From: Acanthosepion pharaonis
Lineage: Eukaryota > Mollusca > Cephalopoda > Sepiida > Sepiidae
NCBI GenBank assembly: GCA_903632075.3
Contig: CAHIKZ030000057.1
Coordinates: forward strand, 276,001 to 340,000
Length of the DNA stretch: 64,000 nucleotides
Reading direction: 5' to 3'
The notes below the pieces were generated by a model. That model ran no database searches. It worked only from the letters and a program-made list of their open reading frames with translations, and was not told the DNA's origin. This document shows positions 45,100-58,284 of this stretch, piece by piece. The position numbers were made by a program, and so were the translations under genes. The stretch's first letter is position 1. Each line of letters begins with the position of its first letter.

Positions 45100-45439
45100 T
45101 CATTTGAGAATACTTTCGCAGAAAAAATATACTGAATGTACATTTCCAGAATCTAAATTTGAATCACGTCACAAATCAAATAAAGAAGTAAGGCTTTTTG
45201 AGTGCATGACTCCATTTATATAAAGCTTCCGGCTACCCATGCCTTCTTATTCTAAGAAGAACGTGTGTTTCGAAATAAAGTTTTCGGCTCGAAATTTCAA
45301 CACATATCACCTGAAGAAGGCTGCTGCGTAAAACAGCTGAAACATTGTTAATGTGGCAATAAAGATGAATACAACAGTCTAAACAATATAAACAATGTAA
45401 ACATATACAATACCTCATCTCAGAAATATTCATATATCG

Positions 45440-45494
<55 letters not shown>
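44608..45494. other. Unassigned, with TA arrays and a retroelement-like end
   Basis: TA at 45042-45098 and 45446-45495. 45305-45370 ('cacctgaagaaggctgctgc' and 'cagctgaaacattg') has the CTGAAGAAGG...GAAAC pattern of the dispersed 3' ends seen elsewhere in inverted form. Confidence 0.45.
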
Positions 45495-45501
<7 letters not shown>

Positions 45502-46150
45502 GGGTGTAATAATAGAATTGTCCAAATCGTGTAACAGCATAATTATCCATCCCATAAAAAATGTTTAACATCTACAAAAACACTAAACTGAGTTTCTTTT
45601 TTCCACTTGTTCAGATAAGACGTTTAGCCATCTTGACACCATTTGTTGTAAGAATCACTGAAAAGGCAATTGAGTTATTCATCTAGAATGACAGCGGGTT
45701 AAAATTGTTTTGTGTCAGAACCACACACTTCCCAACTGATCGATGGTGAGTGGAAAAGTTCAGTCAGGCCTTCAGTAATGTTAGGAACATTCTTACTCTG
45801 GCTTCCATCTTCAAAGTCTATTCAAGAACCATCAAGAGAACGGCGAACAAGTTTAAAAAAGAGGGAACAGTAGAGACGAAAACTGGATGAGGAGGTCATA
45901 ACAGGCAGAGGGATCATCATTTCACCTTCAATGTATCTATTAGAAAACATCCAACTCAATTCATAAGGGGTTTGCCAGATGAGAGAGGAGTTTCCGTTAT
46001 GACAGTGCAAAGAGTAGTGAATAAAAACTTGAAAATGAAATCGTGAGAACTGTGAGACATCTTGTTACGCCAGGACAAAAAGTTAGATTAGACTGGGCGA
46101 AGATAACATTGAATAAATTTGATAATGCCCATGGAATACTATAAAATTTT
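45495..46150 (+). pseudogene. maT-like mariner transposon, 5' half
   Basis: Starts at 'ccgggtgtaataatagaatt' next to a TA array. The plus strand from 45845 reads 'TANKFKKEGTVETKTG' (HTH), and after stops 'GLPDERGVSVMTVQRVVNKN' (second HTH, with the STVQRVVKK-type motif) then 'LNKFDNAHGIL'. These fit maT or DD37D mariners. It is cut at about 46150 by a SINE, so the catalytic part is missing. Confidence 0.7.
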
Positions 46151-46440
46151 ATCAGTTTTGTGCCATACATGATACACACGCAGACGATCATGTATCTTTC
46201 GATACATGAGTGATGGGACAGATTTTTTCTCAGTAGATCAGTTGCCATCCAAGGCTATAGAACCCGGTGTGTTCTGCTATCTACCCATAGCTGTGGGGCG
46301 AAGAAGAGGATTCATATATTTCCCAAGTGAATTTCTTAAGTGAATATAATGGATTCGACTGGAATTCGAACTCGGCTCTCTGATTCGTCAGTCCGAGCCG
46401 CAATTCATTACTCCACCGTGCCTCAAAATCTTTCTATCCT
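46150..46440 (-). mobile_element. tRNA-derived SINE copy
   Basis: Shares with the other copies 'tgatacacacgcagacgatc', 'atcagttgccatccaaggct', 'tggaattcgaactcggctc' (B box, inverted) and 'ccgagccgc' (A box region). Head lies at the right. It interrupts the mariner relic. Confidence 0.8.
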
Positions 46441-47059
46441 TCGAAAGAGATTAAATACCGAAGTGATAAATATTTTAGTTTTATTAATATAGTTTAAGTT
46501 CCGATATTTTTGATCATGCCTTGTATATGTACGGGGTTATGTATTCGTTTAGAAATATGGACCTGAGTGTATATGGGATGAACTTTTTCTTTTATTGTCC
46601 ATTTATATAATTGATCACTCAATCATTTTCTTATACATCAATCATCGTGTTATTCGAGGAAAAAAGCACTATATGTCAACCGATGAGACAGAGTGCTTTT
46701 AGAAAGATATTACGGAATTAATAGACACTGTGTGCACAAAATTAACTCGTACGTGAAAAGTAGATTAAATACGGTGTAGCGAAAGGGTGGATTTCCAATT
46801 CTTCTTTTATGTAAACGCCGTTAAGACAGTCACAAAACCAAATAATCTACTGAAATCCGAATTCAGTCACATGTATTCCCCTGGTAGTCATGGGAAACCT
46901 GTGATCGTCTAATGTGATAATAGACGAAGCAATATTTAATATAATTAGTAAAACAAAAAAAAACAAAAACAAAAACAAAAAACGAGCGACCTTTGACCCT
47001 GTTGCGGTGTCTTTTCTCTAATGAGGCTATTTTGGCCTCTTCCATTTACTGTAAAGAAG
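46441..47059. other. Unassigned sequence
   Basis: An A/C-rich run 'aaaaacaaaaacaaaaac' at 46960. No gene. Confidence 0.4.
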
Positions 47060-47600
47060 TAGGAAAGTAAGCCTCGGGGAACAATGTTATAGACTGTTCT
47101 ACCGAGGCTGTGACTGTTCGGAGCTCCTGTCGAATTCTATGCCCAAGGCAGAGAGGAACCCAGACAGAGTCTCGTCCCGAAGACAGACCCTAACCCGTTT
47201 ATGCGGGTTCTACAGGGATTTGGGGGTCAAGCCTACGGGCTCGGATGGCCCACCTTAAACTCGACCTTGTGCTACATATATCCCTCGTTGGGAGTGAGGG
47301 CTGTTAAATATTAACAGTGATAGAGACTGTTTATACTGAGTCTGTCGAACTCTATGCCTTCGGCAGAGAGGAGTCCGAACGACGTTGTGCCGATGGGCAG
47401 AATTTCGTCCGGGGAGGTAGGCAGACCAGAAACCGTTTATGCGGCTTCTACGGGGATTTTTTTGGCCGAGCCTACGGGCTCGGATGACCCACGTTAACCT
47501 CGGCCTTGTGCCACATATATCCTTCGTGGGAAGGGCTTTAAATATTAACAGTAAATGGACTGAACGCTGGTCAACCGACACACACTCTCAAATCGTGTAA
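47060..47600 (-). mobile_element. LTR fragment with internal tandem duplication
   Basis: Minus strand matches the solo LTR at 25690-25870 ('cacaaggccgagtt', 'ctcggccaaaaa', 'acccgtataaacg' type words). The block 47130-47320 is repeated, diverged, at 47345-47560 (a period of about 215 bases, both with 'gcctacgggctcggatg' and 'ctacatatatcc'). Confidence 0.72.
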
Positions 47601-47934
47601 CAAACTTCAGTTGTATTTAATGATCAATACAATATTTATCTGCAACCTCTTGTTTTGTTATTTCTTAACCATTACTTGGTCACAACAGACCTCATAAAAT
47701 AACTTATTTGAGATCTTCCTTATAATATTATTACCAAACCCGTTCGGAAATATCTAAACTGTCATATAACCAATTTTTGTAATCAATGTTTAAAAATGTC
47801 TTTCAGGGAATAAAACCTGTAGGTATTAATGAGGACAGTCTTTCTGTGATCATGTTTGACTGGCCCTGCAGAATCCCAAATAACTGTACAAAATAATAGA
47901 TAACACATGGCTAAAAAACTTTAAACAGCTTTTT
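47601..47934. other. Unassigned sequence
   Basis: May hold the rest of the LTR element but no frame is visible. Confidence 0.35.
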
Positions 47935-48600
47935 CTTCTATGTGCAGTTTCCATTCAGGATGTTGATGATCATGTCTCTCCACAATTTCCTCCCCTTTGT
48001 AGCTCTTAATACATATTGTCGTTTTCTTATTTCTACTGAACCCTGTTTTGATATCCATTTGTTCAAGCTCGCGAGGTAGCTTATCATCTGTTTTACCCAT
48101 TCTCTGTTACCCTGAACTTGTCCTGTGAGTATTAAATTTCCAAAGCCTTCTTTCCTCATTATGTGACCTATAAATTTCAACCCTCCCTTTCTGATGTTAA
48201 GTATAAGAGCTATTTTCGTTTCTATTTCGTCGAAAACTTCGACCTTGCTTACATGTCCAGTCCAAGGTATTCGGAGAAATTTTTTTGGAGAACCCCATCT
48301 CTCTTGCTTGACGTCTCTTCTTCATCTGTGATGAGACTGTCGATCATATGTGAGGACTGATATTACATATATCTAACAGTCTATCCTTAAAGTTCCTGTT
48401 TCTTAATACTTTACTTTGCTTTTTAAAGACAACTTTCGCTATCCATGAGCACCTTCGGATTTCCGTGTCGCACATTTCATCCCCTGTTAAAAAAAAAAAA
48501 AAATCCCAAATATTTAAAATTGATGTACTTCTTTCATTTTGTTGCCTCCAATTTTTAATTTGTATGTTGGGCTGTAACAACAATATCTTCTCTGTTCTTT
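47935..48600 (-). pseudogene. LINE reverse transcriptase 3' part, family 1
   Basis: Minus strand 48344-48583 has 'LTGDEMCDTEIRR' (after a damaged YLGS strand) and 'KVLRNRNFKDRLLDI'. After a gap, 47938-48180 has 'MKFIGHIMRKEGFGNLILTG', 'QVQGNREWVKQMISYLASL' and 'RKLWRDMIINI'. Together they cover the RT thumb and the C-terminal tail. A poly-A/T run near 48488 has shifted the frame. Confidence 0.8.
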
Positions 48601-48644
48601 AAAATGATATTAATCACTGTCTTTATTTCTGAGATATTTCAATT

Positions 48645-49072
48645 ATTTACATTATGTACATAGTCTGGACTGTTCTCATGCTTAAAATCAAATTCACGAC
48701 GTTTCTGCCGTTGTACGGACCAGCCTTCCTTAGGATCTGTCTCTATTTCTGAAATAAGTTATACAACTATTTGCATTAATTACATTGTTTGAACTGTTGC
48801 CCTCATCTTTATTGTCATATTCACGACGTTTCCGCCGTTGTACGGACCGGCCTTCTTCAGGATCAGTCTATATTTCTGAAATAAATTATAGAATTATTTA
48901 CATTGTTCGGACTATTCTCCTCATCTTTATTGTCATATTGATGGTATTTCTGCCGTTGTACAGGCCAGCGTTCTTCAGGATCTGGATGTATTTCTGAGAT
49001 GAGTTATTGTAATTATTTACATTATTTACACTGTTCGGAATGTTGTCCTCATCTTCATGTTCACGACGTTAA
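48645..49072. repeat. Tandem array, four units of about 122 bases
   Basis: 'tttctgccgttgtacgga' or its variant recurs at 48701, 48829 and 48947, and a fourth unit ends at 49070. Each unit has 'tgttcggactgttctcctca', 'cttcaggatctg' and 'atttctgaaat' parts. Single diverged copies occur at 13708 and 58290. Confidence 0.78.
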
Positions 49073-49209
49073 TTTTTAAGTAAAAATTTGCAGAAACTTC
49101 TAGAAATAGGGAATATAGAAACGGTCAATTTGTATCTTAATAAATAATACAAAAACTCAAAAATTCAACAAAAAAATATGCTGTGTAAATTTTAAACTTG
49201 TGGAATATT

Positions 49210-49700
49210 CATTTATTTATTTTTATTTATTTATTTGTAAGCAATTCAATCAAATCAACGCGGGAGTACCAGTAGTACGCAAGAGAGTGTACGTAAGGGA
49301 AAAGAGTGGATATGGGGGCGGTGAGGAAAGGATAAAAAAAGAACGACGGGGATAAAAAGAAGGTTGGGGAGCAAAGCAAAAGAAGATGCCAATTGACATT
49401 ATATTTAATTTTTGAAGATTATAGTTATCAGAGAAGCAAGTAAGCGGAAGGGAGTTACACTGTCGTGAAGTGCTAGAGAAGAAGCTGTTGGAGTAGAAGA
49501 GACGCTTACATTTAACTGTTTCCAGAGTAAAACGGTGGGACCGATATGACTAACTAATAGTACGTTTAACTCCATGCAGTCGGGGCACCAGTGAAACTAG
49601 ATCGTCAGAGCAGATGCCAGTGAACATATTTATAGTAAAGACAAACCGAATATTTGTGTTTCTATCTGTTACTCTATAAGACCGTTTGTTATCTTTTATT
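49210..49700 (-). pseudogene. LINE 3' end, family 2
   Basis: Similar in order to 52735-53050: 'cgggagtaccagtagtacgc', 'gatgccaattgacattata', 'tatagttatcagagaagc'. On minus it runs through the end of the RT frame into an (AAAT)n tail at 49210-49240. The coding part is badly decayed. Confidence 0.62.
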
Positions 49701-50056
49701 GATTGTGAAAATATAACTGTATAATCTTCAGAAAGTCTTTGTGAAAATTTGTTTCAGAATATAGTAAGTTAAAGAAAGTCTTTTTGTGTGTTATAAATCA
49801 AAGAAGCGTTATTTTAATGCTGAGAAAGCGATTTAAAAAACAAAATAAAAATAAATTTCTGACTTGCCTCAAGGATTAGGCAGATGTAAAAACAGAGATT
49901 CTTCATAAAATAAAAGATGTTTTCGGTGTCTCACTTTCATGCGTCATCAAAGCAGAAGTTTTTAATGGATACATTTTAACATAACGCTTCGGAGAATAAG
50001 ACACTAAATATTCGGACGTTTTGACGTATGTAAGGAGACTGTTGTTAGCATATCAC

Positions 50057-50094
<38 letters not shown>

Positions 50095-50128
50095 TTTTAT
50101 TTTTTCTCTCTTAACACACACACATATG

Positions 50129-50132
<4 letters not shown>
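49701..50132. other. Unassigned, with (CT)n run
   Basis: (CT)n at 50055-50090. No gene. Confidence 0.4.
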
Positions 50133-50162
<30 letters not shown>

Positions 50163-50296
50163 AAGAAATTTTGAAAAAACAAACAAAAATCCTTAAATGT
50201 AGTTAAATGAAAGAAATGTCGACGTCTGACGTTTCGGTTTTTGTTTGTTTTTTCAAAATTTCTTCATTCTGTCGGATTTATATCCATTTACACTTG

Positions 50297-50361
<65 letters not shown>
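50133..50361. repeat. TA arrays flanking a 28-bp perfect inverted repeat
   Basis: TA at 50135-50161, then 'gaagaaattttgaaaaaac' (arm 50162-50189), centre with 'gacgtctgacgtttcgg', arm 50238-50265, TA at 50299-50360. Confidence 0.82.
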
Positions 50362-50363
<2 letters not shown>

Positions 50364-50475
50364 GCTTTTATCTAAAATCATTTTCAAATAATCTGTTCAC
50401 CATTATAAATTATATAATTTTATCTACATCAGTAGATGTTATTATTTTATCATTGCACCTCATATATATATAACG

Positions 50476-51810
50476 GAAACAACAAAGACATAAATATGTG
50501 TATTACTTAAAAAGTAATGCATGATTAGCATCGTCGACCGCATGATCTAATTAATTTCTTGCAAAAATAAGCAGTAATTCCCTCCCATTCGTCTTTCATT
50601 AACTCCCATAGGTGATCCTGGTTTTTCGGGTTTCTTTTCTGAGCCCTTTCTCTAATTATCTTCCAAACATTTTCTATTAGATTTAGTTCGGGTCTCTGGG
50701 CTATCCACTTCATTAGGGAGATTCCTTCTTCAAATAAAGCCATAACTCCCTGAGCCTTGTGGCAAGGTGCATTGTCCTGCATGAAAATAGGAGATTCATA
50801 AAGATGATGGTGCAATCTTGGTACCACATGCTGCTGAGGAAGCCTTTTGTAAATCTCAGCATTGATATTGCCATGTACGCGGATGATAGGGCCAACTCCT
50901 GCAGAAGAAATCATTCTCCACATCACCACACTGCCGCCACCAAATTTAACAGTTTTCTTGACACATTGAGAAGACAGACTTTCAGTTGTTCTACGGCGTA
51001 CATAAGTTTTGCCTTCAGAAACAAATGTAGTAAACTTGGACTCGTCACTAAAATGATCTGTATCCCATTGTGCGTCAGTCCAAACAACATGTTCTCTCGC
51101 ATAATCCAGGAGTGCTCTTTGGTTTCGCTTTGAAATGAGAGGCTTCGAAGCTGGAATACGGGCATGAAATCCTGCATTTTTTATCTGCGAGCAACAGTTT
51201 TCCTTGAGATCTTATTATCTGTTTCTTCATTAAATTTACGGGCAAATGACTTAGCAGTTTCAAAACAGCTTTTGTAGATATTCTAACAATTCTGAGATGT
51301 TCTCTTTGCGATGTTTTTGGAGGTCTACCTGTTTTTAGTTTTGCATCTAACGTTTTATCTGTTTTATATCTGCTAATTACACGATGAACGACACTTTTAG
51401 ACCTATGAAAATTATCAGAAATTTCTGAAATTGACTTTTTTTCTAAATAGTTAGTGATAATGAGTTGTTTTTTCTTCAAAAGAGAGCGTTTTGCGTGTAG
51501 GATTTGCCAGATTTCTTAAAAATAAGGTTCTAATGATAAATGAACTTTTACTCATTGTTTAAAAGCTCCATCGAGTTTTTTAACAATGTATATTAATGCA
51601 AATTATTAACATCGTTCCTTGACTTTTGTCCAGTAGCTTATTTCCGTTCTTCAATTTAATCCTTATTTAAAAAAAAAAAACTATTATGTAAATTTTTGTA
51701 ACTTTTTATAATATTTATGCATTACACCCTAATCTTTATTCGGTAAAAATTTCATTGCTAATCATGCATTACTTTTTAAGTAATACACATATTTATGTCT
51801 TTGTTGTTTC
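50476..51810 (-). mobile_element. Tc1-like DNA transposon, copy D, perfect 55-bp inverted repeats
   Basis: 50476-50530 is the exact reverse complement of 51756-51810. The minus strand between encodes an almost full Tc1 transposase in three frames. 51075-51479 is the N-terminal part (HTH 'NYLEKKSISEISDNFHRSKS', GRPP box 'KTGRPPKTS'). 50923-51177 is the central part, with the first catalytic Asp ('SDESKF', in a shifted frame near 51040). 50525-50929 is the C-terminal part ('SPIFMQDNAPCHKAQ', second Asp; 'LNLIENVWKIIRERA', third Glu, DD34E). The stop codon is the first codon of the inner left repeat edge. Two frameshifts make it inactive. Youngest-looking element in the window. Confidence 0.92.
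50525..51479 (-). pseudogene. Tc1 transposase gene of copy D
   Basis: Cut-and-paste DDE transposase with paired-type DNA-binding N-terminus. Catalytic residues visible: D of SDESKF, D of MQDNAP, E of NLIENVW. The normal 'SPDLNPIE' reads 'RPELNLIE', a further sign of decay. Transcription would start right of 51479, where the 5' untranslated part (51480-51755) carries no obvious promoter beyond AT-richness. Confidence 0.88.
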
Positions 51811-51830
51811 TATTCCTTATATTATGGCTG

Positions 51831-51832
<2 letters not shown>

Positions 51833-51897
<65 letters not shown>

Positions 51898-52022
51898 CAA
51901 ATTACTTTTAAATACAAAATTTATCCCAGCATCGATTATTCTTGGTAAAATTTCCATTCGCTTAATAATCTTTTCATATAATATTAATAACGCTCTGTTT
52001 TTAATATTTTAATGTTTTCAAT

Positions 52023-52073
<51 letters not shown>

Positions 52074-52086
52074 GATGTTTCTGAAA

Positions 52087-52136
<50 letters not shown>
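51833..52136. repeat. Three (TA)n arrays
   Basis: 51833-51894, 52028-52070 and 52092-52136, with AT-rich spacers. Confidence 0.95.
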
Positions 52137-52139
<3 letters not shown>

Positions 52140-52734
52140 ATAAATGTGAAAATGTGTCACACTTTTTCAACTTTGCTCCTTGATGTCGTAGTCCAAGATA
52201 TTATACCAGTTTGGAAGCAGACCGGTTCCGTGAGCAAATTAAAAACATTTCGGGCCGGATCCGGACCCGCAATCCTGAAATCTTGGAGTCCAAGCTTTTC
52301 TTTACAGTGATAGTTTTATATTCTACCATCTTGATTTCTTCTGGTAAAACCTAGTAAAGGGACATAACTCTCTAACTTTCAATAGCTCGTGTTCAAATGA
52401 GAAATAACTGTTCTCAAATTACAGTCTTTCGTGTTTTCAAGTTTATTCCAAGAGGTTGTAGCCTAACGTATCATACCATATTGGTATGAGTCAGACTCCT
52501 TGACGAAATAAAAAAAAAATCACACCAGGCCGCATATGGACCAGCAATTCTGAAATTTAGGATTCACAAGTTTCCATTGCTCCGATCGTTTCGGCGATTT
52601 TTTGTTTAATTGCGGCGAGTTTTTTTTTTTGTACAATTTTTATAAATTGGAAATAAATGTGGGAAACATAGAAATTAATTGCGAATTAAATAATAATAAT
52701 AATTAATAGTTTTTTTTAAATATTTTCACCCCAA
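52137..52734. other. Unassigned, with an internal diverged duplication
   Basis: 52180-52300 and 52430-52580 share order of words ('ttgtcgtagtcca'/'ttgtagcc', 'ataccagtttgg'/'accatattgg', 'caatcctgaaat'/'caattctgaaat'), so a unit of about 250 bases is present twice. Confidence 0.5.
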
Positions 52735-53570
52735 GCAAGGCAGGAGTGCCACTAGCACGCAAGGGGTTACAGAGAGTGAGAGCAAGAGTAAAGAGGCGTG
52801 ATAGAAGTGAGGATGAAGAGAAGAACGGGGAATTAGATCAAGGCATCTGGAGATGTCGATTGACATTGCATTTGAACATTTGGAAATTATAGCTATGAGA
52901 GCAGCAAGTATGAGGAAGGGATAGAGTGGGGTCGAGATGCCAACCTAGAAACACGTTTAAATTCATGAAGATTGGGAACTAGCGAAAATAGCTCGTCGGA
53001 GCAGTTACTGTGAAAGTATTTCTACAAAAGAGAGAAGGAAGCGACGGCACGTACGCGAGAGATGCCAGATCAGGGCTAATCACGTTGCATATCCGTCTCT
53101 GCATTTTGTCGAGGATCCTAAGACGAACAGCGGGGGTTCCAGAACAACCCTAACCCTGACAGCAACATTCCATACAAGGGCGAATTGTTGATTTATAGAT
53201 TTGAATGATGGACTCGGATGACATAGAGAACCAACTTTCCTTGCGGTAGATGAAGCTATTGATTCAATGTATTTATTCCATTTCAGGTCAGCGAACAGTG
53301 TGAGACCAAGCAGCTGCAAAGAGGCGCTCTCGTAGAGTTGAACATCATACATTCTAATGGGAGACACTGATGGTTCCTGTGGTGGGCAATAGAGGGCGGC
53401 TTTGTTTCTGAATCATGAAAATTAACCAGCCAATTCCTGCCCCAGTCAACAACCAATTGGACGTCCTTTTTCGAGACCAACGGCCAGGTTAGTTTTGTCA
53501 GCGATAAAATAATAATTGCACATAAAAATAATGGTTTGTACGAAAGATAAGGATCAACGTACAACAAATT
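52735..53570 (-). pseudogene. LINE reverse transcriptase C-terminal part, family 2
   Basis: Minus strand frames 53283-53567 and 53080-53367 carry 'DVQLYESASLQLLGLTLFAD', 'LKWNKYIESIASSTARKVGS' then 'CRDGYAT', the thumb region of a Jockey/CR1-type RT. Below 53080 it decays ('FNVNRHLQMP'-like, 52850). The upstream palm with the active site is absent. Relatives: 49210, 55330 and 56095. Confidence 0.82.
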
Positions 53571-53771
53571 GTCTTTACATTAAGTGGCAGCAGAAGAATT
53601 ATCGTTGAACTTTTAAAAGTTAGCTTATATATTAATGCAATACTTAAATGCAGCGATCATTTTTAGTTCTTCTGTAGTTTGTTGTTGCCTATTCAATCTG
53701 CTCCCCCCTACATATTGTGATAAAGGCCAAATACCATGGGAGGTAGGTTAAAGGCCGCCTGATAAGGTGGA

Positions 53772-53831
<60 letters not shown>

Positions 53832-54241
53832 CACATCTGATAAAAAGGAATCGGACTAAAGATTGACATTGAACAGTGTAGGCTGTTGTCGCCTCTCTAC
53901 GCCAAAAAGTTTCTATCCGTAACCATGTCTTGTTATGCAGTCTTTTGTATAACTTTCCATATTCGACAACCAGGTTTTCCCCCAGATTTCGACCCATGCG
54001 TTATTTTACTCTTCAAAAACCAAATCCCACTTGAAAAGAACAAGATTTGAAGATATCCAAGTGAATGCCATAAAAGAAGTTCCAGAAATACTTCCACAAA
54101 TGTTTACGATCCTGGATAGTGGGTGTGGCTTCAAAAGAGGATGACATCGATGGAGATTAAACCGGAATTAATATGTGCTGTACATATAGCACTATTCTAT
54201 AAACATTGCCATATCTTCAGAGGCGAAAGTGCGTGCGCGCG

Positions 54242-54310
<69 letters not shown>

Positions 54311-54395
54311 TGCAATAGATAAATTGTCGTCTAAATTACGCAAATATCATATAACAAATATATTTATCCTAATTACACAAAACATATCTTGAAAT
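53571..54395. other. Unassigned, with TA arrays
   Basis: TA at 53779-53829 and 54245-54305. Frame 53689-53997 crosses the array. Its first half ('GRNLGENLVVEYGKLYKRLH') is not recognised. Confidence 0.4.
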
Positions 54396-54399
54396 GCTA

Positions 54400-56094
<1,695 letters not shown>

Positions 56095-56185
56095 CTATGT
56101 ATTTAGAGATTCTTTACAAAATCCAAAGAAGAATCTGCAATACTATTGGTCCTGACCTGGCGTCTCAGCTTTAGTAATTTTCTCT
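56095..56185 (+). pseudogene. LINE family 2 fragment
   Basis: Plus strand 'EILYKIQRRICNTIGPDLAS', the same motif as at 55400 but inverted, so two copies of the family lie back to back about 700 bases apart. Confidence 0.6.
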
Positions 56186-56189
56186 CGTG

Positions 56190-56480
56190 GTCTTTTTGGA
56201 GCTGTCACTTTGCTTTCTTCAGGGCAACCTTTCCGTGGCGACTTGTGTCAGCTTCTCCTCCCCTGATGTGAGGTGTTTGGTCAGGGTTTCTCTCCATTTA
56301 CATCGTATGGCTGCCAGACACTCCCAGGACTTTGTGTTGACGTCCACAGCTTACATGTAGCGCTTCACGACATTGCGGTACAGCAGCTGTGGCCACCTCG
56401 CGGGTCTCCTTCCAGAGGCCAGCTATCCATACATGATGTAGATATACGGACCGATATTTATGGGAATGTCTTAAGCGTAT
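56190..56480 (-). pseudogene. LINE C-terminal region, family 5
   Basis: Minus strand frame reads 'GRRPARWPQLLYRNVVKR' then 'AVDVNTKSWECLAA', 'WRETLTKHLTSGEEKL', the 'R-D-VKRD-x-KA-x-x-W-ExLAxDR-xW' end of LINE open reading frames. GC-richer than the surroundings. A stop (56355) and frame changes are present. Confidence 0.7.
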
Positions 56481-57149
56481 CTTAGGTGTGCACAAGGCCG
56501 AAAATATGGGGCACTCAATGAAGATCGTAATTGATCTAGCGAGACAAGCTTATGAACATTACAGCAAGGTGAATATGGCCGGGCATTTATTCATTATATT
56601 ATTTTCCTTTTTTGTAATCCTCAAGCCCCCTTCAGGCTTAACACCTCAGAATTGTAAGAATCTTAATATTTGTATCCGCCATTTTAACAAACTACGCAGT
56701 TGAAAAGAATTGATAGAACGTTGATCCGGCCACAGGCAGACAAACGATAACAGGTCAAAATAGAACGTCAGGGAAAGTATAAATGAAAAAAAAAAACGAT
56801 AAGGAAATACGATAACCCAAACCAAACGCCTCATCCCCACAACGTTACCTAATCAGTTAATCTAGAAAAAAAGACAAATGGACCTGACTGATTGTGGACG
56901 TCGTTTTTCCAGCAGTTCAATAATTGGATATATTGCACCAAAAAAAATTGGACTGATTGCTATTCTTGCTTTTATCAACTCATTGTAGTTTATTTAAAAC
57001 GGGAACATTTTTTTTTATTATATCAATAAATCTTTCCTTTTTTTTCACGAGTGAATATTGTATTAACAATATTTCGGAGATAACGATTTTCAGATATGAC
57101 TCTTACTAATAAACATATAGATACGTAGAAAAGATGAAGATGAATACAA
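56481..57149. other. Unassigned sequence
   Basis: No supported feature. Confidence 0.4.
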
Positions 57150-57310
57150 GTCCTACTAATTAACTCATAGCTGAGGGGAGAAGAGGTGGATTGATAACTT
57201 TCCCAAGGGTACTTGCGCACAAATTAATGTAAAGGAAACGATTGAAATTCGAACTCGTTACTACGAGTTTTCATTCCGAGATTCCACACATCCACGCAGC
57301 CACAGTGTAT
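57150..57310 (-). mobile_element. tRNA-derived SINE, partial copy
   Basis: 'ctcatagctgaggggagaag', 'aactttcccaagggt' and 'attgaaattcgaactcg' match the SINE body and inverted B box. The tail portion is missing. Confidence 0.7.
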
Positions 57311-57907
57311 TATTAAATATATTTTTATCCAATCAATAAGTTGTTCATCGAAACATATTTTGGTGGCTACAGGGCGTTTGAAATAATTAGTCCATTTACA
57401 CTTTTGCTCTAATCGGTAAGATCAAGCCCGAATCTGTACGATATTTATTTGAACTGGCTTAATTGTATTTAACTTTGCAGAGATTTCAACAAAATGAACT
57501 CAGATAATGACGTATTCGTGGCATATTTTTTTCGCTCGTTGATCAGGTAATCAGACTTTTGACTAAATCTCACTTACGACGTAATATGTTGCAGGCTATA
57601 TGTATTTTCCACCAACGTTGTAGTTCCTCGCACCTCTATGTATTCAGCTAAGTATAAATTTTGATCTCTGTCTAGCTAGACACATACAAGAGGGGGGGCG
57701 GTATTACCACGATTAATAAACATCGATTCACCTTTTCTATCGTAAAATATATTACATTTAATAACTTTAAGTGCATTTTATACTATCAGCCGAGCGACTT
57801 AAATTTTAGACTTAATAAATCATCTTTATGAACATCTCATTTTGATTGAACATTTTCAAATACATTTTATTCAAAATTATTATTTTTATTTTAATACGAA
57901 ATGGCCG

Positions 57908-57955
<48 letters not shown>

Positions 57956-58189
57956 AAAATGGCTAACAAAAATATATATATTTTGCAAATAACAATCACA
58001 AAAAATGCATATGATGGTGAGGATGATCAACGAAAAGATCGTAAGGGTAGGACATAACTACAGCGCCTTCGTTGATGAATTCCATGTTAACACCAAGAAA
58101 ATGATTGGAGAAGTGGAAAGGATCAGCTTAAAATAGACATAATATGTCCATATTATTCAATGAAACATATTTGAATGAAGATCTGATCC

Positions 58190-58195
<6 letters not shown>
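57311..58195. other. Unassigned, with TA array
   Basis: 'acagggcgtttgaaataatt' (57370) resembles a transposon terminus but no partner was found. TA at 57910-57952. Confidence 0.4.

Positions 58196-58262
<67 letters not shown>
58196..58262. repeat. (TA)n microsatellite
   Basis: About 65 bases of TA. Confidence 0.95.
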
Positions 58263-58263
<1 letters not shown>

Positions 58264-58284
58264 GTGTTTGTGTGTGTGCTTTGT

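Noticed and set aside
48645..49072. CRISPR-like regular repeats
   Set aside because: The units are diverged along their full length with no unique spacers, and all other content is eukaryotic.
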